Below, in pieces: positions 31,933 to 42,866 of a DNA stretch of 64,000 bases (its first letter is position 1; each line of letters begins with the position of its first letter). Source of the stretch: Symbiodinium kawagutii (lineage: Eukaryota; Sar; Dinophyceae; Suessiales; Symbiodiniaceae). A program made the position numbers and the translations under genes. The DNA is taken from NCBI GenBank assembly GCA_009767595.1, contig VSDK01025410.1:43622-107621 (forward strand). Reading direction: 5' to 3'. The notes beneath the pieces are model-generated. The model worked only from the letters and a program-made list of their open reading frames with translations. It ran no database searches and was not told where the DNA came from.

Positions 31933-31991
31933 TTAGCCAAAATTCAAAGGGAAAAGTAGCCAGCAATAAGGGAAAAGTATACAGCAACTGC
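31933..31991 (-). repeat. Right terminal inverted repeat
   Basis: Read on -, GCAGTTGCTGTATACTTTTC leads into a second imperfect 21-bp unit (TGCTGGCTACTTTTCCCTTT plus G). The inner border is set by loss of similarity to the left end. Confidence 0.7.
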
Positions 31992-33553
31992 TTTAAGTTG
32001 GAATTTGCTCTTCAATTGTCATTGCGCCGTTATTAGCGGGGAGCTGCCGGGGAAATATTTCCACCGCCATTTTTCCCAAGCGCCGAATTCTGGGCGGAAC
32101 ATTTGTATTTGCCCCAGCTTTGCCCCAAAGGAATTTGCGCGCATGTGTGATATATTAGCGCTCGGCAGGGGCAAATTGATTTGTCCACAATTCCATCGAA
32201 GGCCAAGCCCGGCAGAAAGCGGGCCCGGAGCTACGGTGCCAAGGAGCAAAGCCAAAGAGCCAAGCGACGCCGGTAAGACAACGTCAAGCTGAAACAGGCC
32301 GGCCCTGGGAGTCGGCGTTCAGACGCTGTCGCGGGGTAGTGCGCGGGTGTCGGACAATAGGCCGGAAAATTGACGGCCAATCACGTCGAAGGATGTAATA
32401 TGTAGTTTGAAGAATGATTTTGGCAGCAAGCAAATGATATTGGGCAGGAGGCCGCAAGGGTAAGTAAGAGAAGATGAAGGCGGAAAGAACATCACATTTG
32501 GAATTGGGATGCATCATGAGATTTCATTCGCGTCAAAAGTAACTTTGGCTTTCAGCTTGAAGGTGAAGGGCATGGGACAGCGAGGCAGCATGCCGTTGCG
32601 GCTAGAATGCTAGCCTTTGCTGTGGATGGAGGCGCTCTGTGGCTGCGGGGCACGCGAAAAGGAACCGAGAAACATTGTCTTGTTGTAAGGTGCCGGGCGG
32701 GCAGCTTTTTTCTGACGTTGTTTGAGGACGTGCTAAAAGGAACGGTTAGGCCACACGGTTAGACATAAGCTTTTGGTTCCATTGTTCGTTCACACAGGCA
32801 GCTTTGTTTTGACAGGGTTGTACCAAACCTGGCAGGAAGAAGCCCTCCCGCCACTGAGCGCAAGCATTCTTTCATGTCAAAAAGAAGCCCCCCAAGAAAC
32901 ATGTCAGCCTGAAGCCCAAACCAGCACGAAATGAAGCCTAGCCCGTTGAAGAACCCTTAATATTGCTTTACAATAGTAAACCAACCCTTAATACTGGTTT
33001 ACAAGGGTTAAGAATGGTTGAGAATGATCGTTCGCACCGATTTGTCATTTATAATGATTAAGAATGGTTAAGAATGGTTGAGAATGGCTAGGAAAAGGTT
33101 ACAGTCATAATCAATGATGGCTGATGATTAATAGGGGTTGCGGACGGTAAAGTATGGTTGAGAAGGAAACGGGTCAGCAGGTCAGAATGGCTACAGTCAC
33201 GATATTAATGATGGTTTTCTTAGTAATGATCAGTAGTCGCTGTTAGTGAATGGTTATGACAGCTGAGATTGGTTTGGAACTCACGGTTGTCATTGGCGAT
33301 TTAGGAAGAAACATTTTGGTTGATTAATCAGTAGTAAGAGTTTTTCAAAAATGGGCCACAGCGGTTAATCATGATGTATCCAGACATGTTTACGCGACCA
33401 CCTGAATAAATCTGGGTTCAGACGAGGGGAGGGCCTGTGCAACACCAAGGGGTTGTCAGCGGAGTGTTGCCCTCAACAGTTGCCCTCGTTGAATGTTGGC
33501 AAACGTAACCGCGGCGCCACTTGCGGTGAATGAAACCTGCTAAACTAACCATT
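31992..33553. other. Region right of the element, no supported gene
   Basis: The first 300 bases are GC-richer and open on + at 32005-32292 (reading APKEFARMCDILALGRGKLI), but no splice signal or family supports a gene. After 32950 AAGAATGGTTGAGAATGG-type repeats dominate. Confidence 0.4.
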
Positions 33554-33669
33554 TAGGGCTGGTGATTTTTGCCAAACTAGCCATTTCATCAGAATAGTTA
33601 AGTCATTTCTGCTAAACTAACTTGGTCGTGCTCAAAATCTCAATATTTTGTCGGAAAACCAGCCCTATA
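33554..33669. mobile_element. Possible TIR element
   Basis: TAGGGCTGGTGATTTT at the left and AAAACCAGCCCTA at the right form an imperfect 13-bp inverted repeat about 115 bp apart. The DNA just right of it (AGGGTAGTTCACCAGAG) recurs at 59371-59390. Confidence 0.4.
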
Positions 33670-34120
33670 TGGCGGAGTTTCCACGCAACCAGGGTAGTTC
33701 ACCAGAGTGTAGTGTAACTCTAATCGTTCTTGTTGGCCGGATTTTAAACCGATATTAAGAAACATTAAGAAACAACATGTATCACTTTGAGGCTATGACA
33801 GCGTAATGCTGATCAGGATCATCATAGATATCACTATTTTTGCATTATCATCATTGCAGCCTTGGTGTACATGCTGCAAATTAGGGATGATCATGACCCA
33901 TGGTGGCAACAGCTTGTCCAATGCTTGAAAATGGGACGAACTGACTTCTCATCTCTAGTTTACGAGGCTCTCGGTAAAGTCAACACATGCAGATTTGTCC
34001 ATAAAATGTCGTGAATATATTATGATACACCGTGATTAGTGGACATTAACTCATGAATCATATCAAATCATATACCATTCTTTGCGTTTCACTCAGCAAC
34101 AAAAAACACATGTCAGTTAG

Positions 34121-34249
34121 CAAGGTGCCAAGGTGCCATTCACGGCCCCGCAACGGCCGCACGGCGGGGTCAGCGCTCGCCTCAGTGACGTGGTGGAAGA
34201 CTTGGTGGTGGAGAGCGCCACTTCGAGTCGCAAGCGCGGCCTGGTGGAG
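34121..34249 (+). CDS. Candidate exon, unknown protein
   Basis: Acceptor ACATGTCAGTTAG and donor GTCGTA frame 43 codons in phase 0, reading GGVSARLSDVVEDLVVESAT then SSRKRGLVE. Downstream DNA is TGGTTGATGATGG-rich. First recognised exon of the long + strand series. Confidence 0.5.
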
Positions 34250-34261
34250 GTCGTAGCGGCG

Positions 34262-34480
34262 ACGGGGTCAATGGTGGTTGGTGGCGATAAGTGGATGGTT
34301 GGTTAAGGCTGCTATGGTTGATGAATGGCGGATAGAATGATTCATGAATGAATGATATCATGGTTGATGATGGTTGATGATGGTTCATCAATGAATGATA
34401 TCTTGGTTGATGATGGTTGATGATTCATCAATGAATGATTTCTTGGTTGATGATGGTTGATCATGATTAATGCTTATTGG
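34262..34480. repeat. TGGTTGATGATGG-type low-complexity repeat
   Basis: Includes three copies of a ~55-bp unit (ATCAATGAATGAT, ATCTTGGTTGATGATGG). It directly follows an exon donor. Confidence 0.7.
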
Positions 34481-35722
34481 TGCTGTGCGTTTGGTTAAGG
34501 TGGCTGATAACAGCTATTCAAGACGGACTAATTAACTAGTGACCAGTTTTGGTAGATAGTGTCTAATCCATGCCGGTAGTGGATAAGTGAAAATAAAATG
34601 TAATTACATGAATCCGCATCAAAACATACTAAAAAGAAGTTGTTACGGGTCATCCGCCGACTAGTTCCTATGCAGATTAGGTACTTCAATGTACTAAAGC
34701 CATATAGGATGATCCGACTAAACAGTGGTACCCATCACTCTCAAAAATGACCGTTCTACCAGATAAACATCAACGTGGATGTGACCTTATTTGTGGGCAA
34801 GCCTCTAAGCATGTATGATCTGGGCGCATAATGAGAGGTCGATGGACATACGTACTGAAACGGGTCACTCAGAGTTTTATGGCATACAGAAAACACATCG
34901 ATAGGGGTTTCGGTCCTAGAACATGTGGGGCCAGTAAGTAGTGAAGCTTGGTTGTGGTGATTTGGTTGTGACTGTTAACCTGCATGGGATTTCCCGTTGT
35001 TTGCTGAGATTTGCCGAGTCATATTTGTTTTCCGCAGAGGAAATTGATATTATATTAAAAATTGATCAGGTGATCAATAAAACCACTATTTTGTCCAGGT
35101 AAGGATCAGTTCATGAGCATGCATGGTGTATGTGCTGATGTCTCTTTGTCATCCTCTATTAGTCATCCTCTGGTTGGTTTCTGAAGCCGCTGCCGCCTCA
35201 AGTTCTACTTTCAACAGGAATTACAACAGTTTTGCCCTATGTATTAACATGATTTAACATGTCCATATCATATTTACATAGATAGTTTCTACTCCAAGTA
35301 AGTGCAACATAGTGCAACTCCATTTAAAATGTGGGGCTTCCCCAGGGTACCTACTTCCTAAAGTCGAGCCATCCCAAGGTCCTCTCAGCCAAATACCACC
35401 ATGGCCGCCGCTGAGGATCAAGTAGGACGTGTGTTTTGCAAAAGGATGTGATGTTAATAGTAAATGCTCAAGGTTGAGGGAAAATTTAGCCAAGGTTAGA
35501 ACCTTTGCCAATTATGGGCAAGATGGGAAATTCAAAGTGGTTGAGGTGTCCACAATTTGATAGTGATAGTAGATATTGCCCTAGTGGGCGATAGCTTCAG
35601 ATGGTACTGAGGGGATATTGCTTCTGAACAGACCCACACGGGAAGAACACCAACATGTGGGGTTTCTCCCAGCAACAGCGGGAAACTAGCAACAGAGATG
35701 ATAAGCTGAAGTAAAGTTGCAG
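34481..35722. other. Non-coding DNA
   Basis: No gene or recognised repeat; probably intron of the + strand gene. Confidence 0.4.
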
Positions 35723-35965
35723 GATTCGTTCCAGGAACCTTCAAATGCTTTTGTCAATGATTATGTTCATGACCGGGTGTACCCCGCAATCCACCAACAA
35801 TCATCATTTCTAGTAGGGAAAAGCCATGATTTGTTGGGCTTGCACCAGCAGATTCAGAACATCACCAAGCAGATACGACAGCTGTCCACATGTCCAGCAT
35901 GCACTTCATGGAGCAACTGCCACTCTTCAGGCCGGCTTCCACTGGGGCTATGGGATGAAAGATGA
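35723..35965 (+). CDS. Candidate exon, weak
   Basis: After acceptor GTAAAGTTGCAG a frame of 80 codons reads AFVNDYVHDRVYPAIHQQSS and GLHQQIQNITKQIRQLSTCP to TGA. Composition is not GC-rich like the other exons, so chance is possible. Confidence 0.3.
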   Translation, partial: DSFQEPSNAFVNDYVHDRVYPAIHQQSSFLVGKSHDLLGLHQQIQNITKQIRQLSTCPACTSWSNCHSSGRLPLGLWDER

Positions 35966-36291
35966 CTGCACGGAGCTGTTCCATGACCTGGGATGAGATG
36001 TTGGTCACCTCGTAGATTTCAACTTGTTCAACCAATGTTTCTTGGATGAACTGACACCACAGACGACTTTTCGATATTCAACCACCATGACATGCAGTGT
36101 AATGAAGCTAGCCTGCAACTAGTTTACAGTAATATTTGGAGTATCTCATAGCACATGTGTTTCATTTTGTTTCAATGGCGGGGCCTTTGGCATGAACAAA
36201 TCTACCATGGTAGTTGGTCAAGCTGCTGAAACGATAAGCTGCAGGTGAGCGGGGCTGAGATTGCGAAAATGCTTGTCCACCAATATTACCC

Positions 36292-36412
36292 ACCAAGCAA
36301 CCAAGCAACCAAGCAACCAAGCAACCAAGCAACCAACCCTGCAACCAACCCTGCAACCAACCCTGCAACAAACCCTGCAACCAACCCTGCAACCAAGCAA
36401 CCAAGCAACACA
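36292..36412. repeat. (CAACCAAG)n / (CAACCAACCCTG)n minisatellite
   Basis: Five CAACCAAG units then six 12-bp CAACCAACCCTG units; multiple frames stay open as artefacts. Confidence 0.9.
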
Positions 36413-36445
36413 CCCCACCAACCAACCGCCAGAATCTGCTCTCAG

Positions 36446-36668
36446 AACCATGGTCGTTTTGGTATTCCTCCCGACCCCGTACCAGTACGAAGCTTACTGT
36501 CACCATGCTGCAGGCATGGACGGCTGGAATGAAGATTGCGAGTGCTACCTGGTTGCGTTGCGCAAGGGGAAACATGTTGGTAGCACTGAGTGGCAACATC
36601 TTCACCATCCCAAGAGATCCCAAGAGTGGAGATCGATGATGAATTTTGTCGCACAGCTTCGCATTTAA
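36446..36668 (+). CDS. Candidate exon, unknown protein
   Basis: Acceptor GAATCTGCTCTCAG, then VVLVFLPTPYQYEAYCHHAA, GMDGWNEDCECYLVALRKGK and WQHLHHPKRSQEWRSMMNFV to TAA 36666-36668. It may end earlier at a donor. No family recognised. Confidence 0.4.
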
Positions 36669-37129
36669 CAAAACCGTTGGTTCAACCGAGTAGTCATTCC
36701 CATGTGAAATGAATTATATAGTTGATAGGCTTGCAATTCCCTACTACCCTACACTCAGATGCCATGCATGCGTATTGTGAATCCTAGCCTGATCCTTCTA
36801 TGCTTTGTACTGGTGCATACGGATCCCAAACCACGATCTCTCATACTCTTGTTGTGATCGCTGGCTGCAACCAGTTGCCATTAACCAATGGTTATTATAA
36901 TATACGTCATTGCACAATGACTATGACTATGACTATGAACTATTACATCATCAATCATTCATAACAGTCAATACAAACCATTGATCAACTATTCACGCTT
37001 ACCAACCATCTATTGTTGTTAACCATGAATGGGTTAATCATGACTCCACCATTGAATCATGCATCCACCATCGATCAATCAGCTAATCCATCATTACTCG
37101 ACATTACTTGTCCATAAGTCCATCATTCA

Positions 37130-37255
37130 TCAGCCATTAACCAACCATTAATCAACCATTAATCAACCATTAATCAACCATTAATCAACTATGAATCAAC
37201 CATTCATCAACCATTAATCAACCAGAATCCATCAGTAATCAACCATTTCAAACAT
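37130..37255. repeat. (CCATTAATCAA)n repeat
   Basis: About nine units of AACCATTAATC and variants, ending just before the acceptor at 37282. Confidence 0.85.
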
Positions 37256-37282
37256 GATCCACCATCACTCATCACCTCGCAG

Positions 37283-37387
37283 GGATCAATGGATTATGTT
37301 TCACCTGCGACCTGCAGCAAGGTGAACCGGTGGACTTCGGTAGCCAGGAGTACTGGGAGGCAGGGATCGTTCACCGGGGCCGCCGCG
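37283..37387 (+). CDS. Candidate exon, unknown protein
   Basis: Acceptor CATCACTCATCACCTCGCAG; reads INGLCFTCDLQQGEPVDFGS and QEYWEAGIVHRGRR; donor GTGGTT. Upstream is the CCATTAATCAA array, downstream GGTTGG-rich DNA. All three plausible donors leave one base of a split codon. Confidence 0.5.
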
Positions 37388-37498
37388 GTGGTTTCGGATG
37401 AAGCCGTGGTTCGGTTGGTTGAAGTTCGTGAAGGTTCGTGAGAGCATACAAATTGATTTGCTGGGTTGGATTATGTTGGTTGAAGTTGTATTTCGAAG

Positions 37499-37537
37499 TT
37501 GGTTGGTTGGTTGATCGGTTGGTTGGTTGGTTGGTTC
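37499..37537. repeat. (GGTT)n microsatellite
   Basis: TTGGTTGGTTGGTTGATCGG and further GGTT units in an intron. Confidence 0.85.
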
Positions 37538-37869
37538 AGATTGGAGAAAGTTGGTCGGAGCGGGGTGCTTGTTTGTTGCCTGGGTTGTGTCAGGGGCTGA
37601 TTAAAACAGCACGCGCACAGCCGGCTGACCAGTAACGTATGTGACCAAGTCCAAGCATCAACCATTAATCAACGATTAATCAACCATTAATAATCCATTA
37701 ATCATCATCATACCAATCACTAATCAACCATTCATCAACCATTAATCGATCATTATTCAACCATTTCTCAACCATTCATCAACCATTTCTCATCCTTACC
37801 TATCCATCCCAAGGGTTACGCACCACCATCCTTCGTGCTTGCTGCGTCCCTGAGGCGCATTTCTCGCAG

Positions 37870-37960
37870 GCGCCCAGCGGCGAAGCCACGGATCCCAAGG
37901 CCCTGGAATTCGAATGGCTGTGTCCGGGGCCGAGATGCGGAGATCGCCGGCAGTTCCAGG
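37870..37960 (+). CDS. Candidate exon, unknown protein
   Basis: Acceptor CTGAGGCGCATTTCTCGCAG and donor GTGGTG. The phase-0 frame reads GEATDPKALEFEWLCPGPRC. The phase expected from the exon at 37283 (start with two bases) is open too, so the frame is not settled. Confidence 0.45.
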
Positions 37961-38157
37961 GTGGTGCCATGGAAGGTGGGCGAAACCATGGCGAATGGTT
38001 GGCGAATGATGGTTAAATAATGTTAAATATATGGGAAAACAATGGTTAATGATGGGGAACCAGATATAACCACTGAATGATGGTGAAATATACGGCTGAA
38101 TCATGGTTAATGATGGTGAAACATATGGCTAAACCATGGCTAGTGATGGTTCAATAT

Positions 38158-38263
38158 ATGGTGGTTTCTCAAAATTGGGGACCCCCAAAAAATGCTTGGT
38201 TTATTGCTATAAATGACTAGTAATGGATGATTTGGGAGTACCCCTATTTTGGGAAACCACCAT
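38158..38263 (+). mobile_element. MITE-1 copy, closest to consensus
   Basis: ATGGTGGTTTCTCAAAATTG to CTATTTTGGGAAACCACCAT with GGATGATTTGGGAGTACCCC inside the right end. Used here as the reference copy. Confidence 0.85.
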
Positions 38264-39201
38264 ATGGCTGAATCATGGTTAATCATCTGACTCAACTAGG
38301 TCAAGCAGTTTGGTTCATGTTGGCGAACTCGATCTAATTGATGGCTGACGGATGGCTGAACCATGGTTGAGAAATGTTAAGAATGGTTAAGGATCGCTTT
38401 GTAAATCAAACATTGTGGTTAATATGATGGGTAATCAGTGGTAGGTGATGGCGGGTTCATAGTTTTTAACTTGGTTTACTGGAGATTATGAAGTAAACGG
38501 TACTGGTGGTTGATAATGCTTTACCACTCAAAGCAATGGTGAAGTAAAGCTTGGCAAAGTCATGGCTACATTATGTTCTCACTATGAACATACATTTGGT
38601 GATTGTCATTAGTGGTGCACCAATCCTTAGCTGACTCATCATCATGGTCAACCAACTAAATGGAGTTCGGAGCTGCTAAGCATAGTTGATCAATTGTTAA
38701 AACACATTTAATGATGCCCAATTGTGTATGGGAGATTCGCTGTTATGGTTGTTTGGGTTCCGGGAAAATGAGTTGCTGGATAGTAACAAGTGAACACTGG
38801 ATGTAAAGGACAAACATGATATGGTTAGAACATGTTAGAACAGAATATCATCAACTATCATCAACAAAAAAGTCGGGGGAGGATAGCAATCTTTTGTCAT
38901 CAAACTCGAAAGTGTTAGACATCAGTGGCTGATACACAGATTATTGAACTCGACGGCCGGCCCTGATTCTCCAAAGCCGGCCCTATTCTCTTCCAATCCC
39001 AAACACAGGTTCGAGCAGAAAACTAGTGATCTACTAATATCCCTCCTCTATGATTATCCACTACATAATCCAGAATGATCCACCCATACTCAGGAAAATA
39101 AGTTGTCAACAACGGGAAGCGACAAGCCCACCCTGCATCAGAAGCAATGATAGTCACCGCCCAGCCCTCCATCTTTGGATGACCCTGTTCGCCGTCGCAA
39201 G
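38264..39201. other. Intron-like DNA
   Basis: ATGGTTAATGATGG-type DNA at first, then plain sequence. No gene seen. Confidence 0.4.
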
Positions 39202-39251
39202 GTTCAGACTGGCAGACCCTGGTGCCGCTTCTGGCACCGCACCTGCCCAAG
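39202..39251 (+). CDS. Candidate short exon
   Basis: Acceptor CCCTGTTCGCCGTCGCAAG and donor GTGTGC; reads FRLADPGAASGTAPAQ. Short, so modest confidence. Confidence 0.35.
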
Positions 39252-39337
39252 GTGTGCTGGGTGTGATGGGCTGCGAGTGGTGAACGTCCAAGCAAGCTCT
39301 GCGGTGCTCTGGATATTTGTTGTTGAGGTCCAGAGAT

Positions 39338-39425
39338 CTTGAAATGGGGGTACCCCCAAATCATCCACTGTCAATCATTCTATATTGGTATAAACCATTC
39401 ATTTTTGGAGTTCCCTATTTTTTAG
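39338..39425 (-). mobile_element. MITE-1 copy, degenerate
   Basis: Holds the inner family sequence (GGGGGTACCCCCAAATCATC and TATAAACCATTCATTTTTGG) but both outer ends are worn. Confidence 0.55.
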
Positions 39426-39692
39426 CCCGAGGTTTTTTGAACGACAGCTTTGTTACAACAAACAATTGGGATAATTCAACAACGGGTTCTACAGATTTCT
39501 ACAGCTTGTTTTTCAGCAACAGCTGTGAAAGAATTGGTTTCGGATTTTTAGTTGCTGGGGGTTCGTTTATGTGTATGGTTGAGCCGTTGCCGTGATGGTT
39601 GCTGGTGGTGAATAACCTTTTGGGGCATTTAGAAGGGTTGAATGATCCGCCATGATTGCAATAATAGCGACATGTTGTTCTGATCAATAAAT

Positions 39693-39797
39693 TTGGTTGG
39701 TGTTTTTTTAGATTTGTTATTTTCCCTAGTATTAAGAAATGATTGGTTGGTTGACTTGCGCATATTTTCATGATGGGATGGTGAGCACCACCAACCT
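39693..39797 (+). mobile_element. MITE-3 copy
   Basis: TTGGTTGGTGTTTTTTTAGA to GTGAGCACCACCAACC with the family core TTTGTTATTTTCCCTAGTAT and GGTTGGTTGACT. Confidence 0.7.
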
Positions 39798-40015
39798 GTA
39801 ATGATCATTATCAGCCATTATGAACCATTATCAACCACTATCAACTGCTTAACCATCATTAACCACTATTAACCATTATTACCCACGTACTTAACCACTA
39901 TTAGCCATTATTAACAATTATTAACCATGATTAACAATTATTTACCATTATATTTATCATTATTAACAATTATTTACCACTATTCACCATTATTGACCAC
40001 TACTTAACCATATAC
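39798..40015. repeat. AACCATTATTAACC-type low-complexity repeat
   Basis: Dense CCATTATTAACCA units ending just before the GC-rich island at 40020. Confidence 0.8.
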
Positions 40016-40096
40016 GTGGTTCACCCACCAATCAGAGTTCGGCGAGCGGTCAGCAACTCCACACTTCGCGCCAGGAAGGCTGCGTCCTTCATCCAG

Positions 40097-40135
40097 GCTG
40101 CGGCATGTTGCTTGGCCCCGCCGCGGTGTTCGCCG
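40097..40135 (+). CDS. Candidate short exon, basic
   Basis: Acceptor GCTGCGTCCTTCATCCAG and donor GTTAGG; one frame reads LRHVAWPRRGVRR. The surrounding island (40020-40160) is open in other frames too, so borders are uncertain. Confidence 0.3.
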
Positions 40136-40326
40136 GTTAGGGAGCCGCGGGAGCGGATGAAAAAGTGGTGGTGGTTGGTTGAGTTTAGTGTTTTTCCTAG
40201 GTTGGTTGAGGGTTACCAACAACTGGTTTGTGGTTTGAAAGATTTGTTATTTTCACTTTTCCTCAGGGGTTTTCATCAGCTCGGCCAACAACTGGTTGAC
40301 CAGTTGTGGGGCCAAGCGGGACCAAC

Positions 40327-40431
40327 AACTGCTTGGAGGTTTTAAAGATTTATTTTGTTTTCACTCCATTATTTATAAACAATTGGCTGGTTGACTAGTG
40401 TTTTTTCCTAGGGGTCGAAACCACCAACCAG
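40327..40431 (+). mobile_element. MITE-3 copy
   Basis: CTGCTTGGAGGTTTTAAAGA to GTCGAAACCACCAACCAG, with GGCTGGTTGACTAGTG inside. Confidence 0.7.
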
Positions 40432-40537
40432 ACTGGTGTGTGGTTGGATGATAACTGGATGACTGGTGTGGGTCTTAACCATTAATGATGGCTAATAGTA
40501 GGGGATGATAAGACGCAATGATTTTCAAACACTTACT

Positions 40538-40640
40538 AGTTGGTTGGAGTGATCTCCAGATATTTTATGTTCACAAAGGTATTAACAAATGGTTGGTTGA
40601 CGAGCATACTTTTCATAATACTGGTTTAACCACCAGCCAG
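40538..40640 (+). mobile_element. MITE-3 copy, diverged
   Basis: AGTTGGTTGGAGTGATCTCC to TGGTTTAACCACCAGCCAG; keeps ACAAATGGTTGGTTGACGAG of the family core. Confidence 0.6.
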
Positions 40641-41324
40641 AAAATGACTGTCAAGTGATATGTGCTTGTCAATATACGTGTGTGCACATGTGCAAGAATA
40701 CATTTCGACTTGTCTTTATATTCTGTATGTATTCATATTGAATTAATATTTGTATGCACTGACAACAATTTTTATTTCTAAGCACACAATTTGTTCTGGA
40801 AATTGAAAGGTAACCACGCATGTACATCTACTCGTTTGGGACACATAGATCTATCACTTGCATTCTGATGATATCATCCACATATTTCAGGCCAGGGGAC
40901 ACAAGATCTTCCCCCGTGGCTGCAGCAAGGTCCTTGCTGCCAATTCTTCTGCAAAAGGAGGTGCTTCTGATTGGGGGATGACGGTTGAACCCTGAGCGCA
41001 AGCATGAGCAAGCAGAGGCCAGTTTGATGTGATGAGTTCGATGTCCATAGCCACAAGGTATCGGGTAGACCAAGAAAAAAAATCATCAGAGTTGTGTCTA
41101 TGAACCTCACAGCGTCTCTGAGATTTTCTAAGCATGTTTAATGAGGTAAATGAGGTATAGGGCTTGCTTTGACCCGCCATTTTGAAACGGAAGATCTCGA
41201 TTGATCATCGTGACTATGAAAAGAAACACAAACAATGGCAAGAACAATGGCAACAGCAACAAATCTAAGCTTCTCGACGCATTTATAGTTTCTCCGTGGC
41301 TGTGACTTTGAAGGGCAAAGCGCC
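40641..41324. other. Upstream region of the Ubl-ankyrin gene
   Basis: No gene seen. CCGTGGCTGTGACTTTGAAG at 41295-41314 has a faint likeness to the spliced leader (CCGTAGCC...CAAG) and is noted only as a possible relict. Confidence 0.35.
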
Positions 41325-42866
41325 ATGGAGGTGTGCTCCGCAGCCTCGGGGGAGACCTTGGCCGTGTACGATGCAGATGATTTCGAAGCTAAGTCAGCAC
41401 AGGCGCTGAAGCAAGTGCTGGCTGTTCAGCTTGGCATCTCCAGATTTCGGCAACGACTTTTGCTGGAAGATGGTTCTCGTGTAGTTCCAGATGATGAGGT
41501 TTTGACTGCCTCGCCTCCAGTGAAGATTCAGCTGGTCCTCTTGGAATTTGAGCAGACTGAAGAAGTCACTGCCGTGGAGGAGATGATTTCAGCTTGCAGG
41601 CGCAATCGAGCAGATACACTTGAAGACTTGCTGCAACGTCCGTGGAATCCAGACCTGAAGGATGCACATGGCCAAACGCCGATGCACTATGCTGCAGGCC
41701 TGGGCCGTTTTAAAATAATGCAGCTGTTGCTTGAAGCACATTCAGATGCAAGTGCAACAGACAACGCAGGGGCTACACCATTGCACGCTGCATCTCAGAA
41801 TGGGCATTTTGAAGTGGTGCCCTTGCTGATCGGAGCTGGTGCTGATGTGAAGCAGGCCATCAGAGACATTGGTGTATCACCACTGTACGTTGCATCTGAG
41901 AATGGACATCTTGAAGTGGTAAGCTTGCTGATTGGAGCTGGTGCTGATGTGAAGCAGGCCAGGACAGACAACGGTGCATCACCGCTGTTCATTGCATCTC
42001 AGAACAGACATCTTGAAGTGGTGCGCTTTCTAATCAGAGCTGGTGCTGATGTGAAGCAGGCCAAAACAGACACTGGTGCATCACCACTGTACATTGCATC
42101 TCAGAACGGACACTTTGAAGTGGTGCGCTTGTTGATTGAAGCTAGAGCTGATGTGAAGCAGGCCAGGACAGATATTGGTACATCACCACTGTACATTGCA
42201 TCTCAGAACGGACATCTTGAAGTGGTGCGCTTCCTGATCGGAGCTGGTGCTAACGTGAAGCAGGCCAGGACAGATATTGGTACATCACCACTGTACATTG
42301 CATCTCAGAACGGACATCTTGAAGTGGTAAGCTTTCTGACCGGAGCTGGTGCTGATGTGAAGCAGGCCAGAACAGACACCGGTGCATCACCGCTGATCAT
42401 TGCATCTGAGAATGGACTTCTTGAAGTGGTACGCTTTCTGATCGGAGCTGGTGCTGATGTGAAGCAGGCCAGGACAGATATTGGTGCATCACCGCTGTAC
42501 GTTGCATCTCAGAATGGGCATCTTGAAGTGGTGCGCTTGTTGATTGAAGCTAGAGCTGATGTGAAGCAGGCCAAGACAGACACCGGTGCATCACCCCTGT
42601 TCATTGCATCTCAGAACGGACATCTTGAAGTGGTAAGCTTTCTGATCGGAGCTGGTGCTAACGTGAAGCAGGCCAGGACAGACAACGGTGCATCACCGCT
42701 GTTCATTGCATCTCACAAGGGACATCTTGAAGTGGCGCGCTTGTTGATTGGAGCTGGTGCTGATGTGAAGCAGGCCAGGACAGCCACTGGCGCATCACCG
42801 CTGTACATTGCATCTCAGAACGGACACTTTGAAGTGGTGCGCTTGTTGACAGACATTGGCGAATAA
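41325..42866 (+). CDS. Ubiquitin-like domain plus ankyrin-repeat protein
   Basis: 513 residues, intronless. Residues 1-75 look ubiquitin-like (SAQALKQVLAVQLGISRFRQ, then RLLLEDGSRVVPDDEVL), a head I associate with dinoflagellate repeat proteins. Residues ~84-510 carry about twelve ankyrin repeats of 34 residues. The first two are diverse (GQTPMHYAAGLGRFKIMQLL; GATPLHAASQNGHFEVVPLL); the rest are near-copies of GASPLYIASQNGHLEVVRFL plus IGAGADVKQARTD, encoded by 102-bp DNA repeats. Ankyrin stacks bind proteins, so a scaffold or adaptor role is likely, possibly tied to ubiquitin signalling. The last repeat is cut off by TAA (LLTDIGE) and decayed repeat sequence follows in the same frame, so the protein was longer once. 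Confidence 0.9.
   Translation: MEVCSAASGETLAVYDADDFEAKSAQALKQVLAVQLGISRFRQRLLLEDGSRVVPDDEVLTASPPVKIQLVLLEFEQTEEVTAVEEMISACRRNRADTLEDLLQRPWNPDLKDAHGQTPMHYAAGLGRFKIMQLLLEAHSDASATDNAGATPLHAASQNGHFEVVPLLIGAGADVKQAIRDIGVSPLYVASENGHLEVVSLLIGAGADVKQARTDNGASPLFIASQNRHLEVVRFLIRAGADVKQAKTDTGASPLYIASQNGHFEVVRLLIEARADVKQARTDIGTSPLYIASQNGHLEVVRFLIGAGANVKQARTDIGTSPLYIASQNGHLEVVSFLTGAGADVKQARTDTGASPLIIASENGLLEVVRFLIGAGADVKQARTDIGASPLYVASQNGHLEVVRLLIEARADVKQAKTDTGASPLFIASQNGHLEVVSFLIGAGANVKQARTDNGASPLFIASHKGHLEVARLLIGAGADVKQARTATGASPLYIASQNGHFEVVRLLTDIGE

Larger units (their letters stand above)
16420..31991 (-). mobile_element. 15.6 kb TIR-bounded block with transposase-like and cargo genes
   Basis: The left end (inward on +) starts GCTGTTGCTGTATACTTTTC; the right end (inward on -) starts GCAGTTGCTGTATACTTTTC. 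The two match at roughly four of five bases over ~59 bp, in inverted orientation. Every recognisable gene between them is on the - strand: an unknown ORF, a RING-H2 protein, a transposase-like protein, a methyltransferase-like protein, a small ORF, a long multi-exon gene and a last candidate exon. Clusters of CCAAGGACC palindromes lie inside both ends. I infer a giant cargo-carrying DNA transposon that has begun to decay (frameshifts, one stop). A target-site duplication is not clear: TAAG occurs at 16416-16419 and at 31994-31997, which would fit only if the right end is 2 bp longer. Confidence 0.6.

Noticed and set aside
36292-36412. CRISPR-like regular repeat
   Set aside because: A head-to-tail minisatellite without spacers in a eukaryotic genome.
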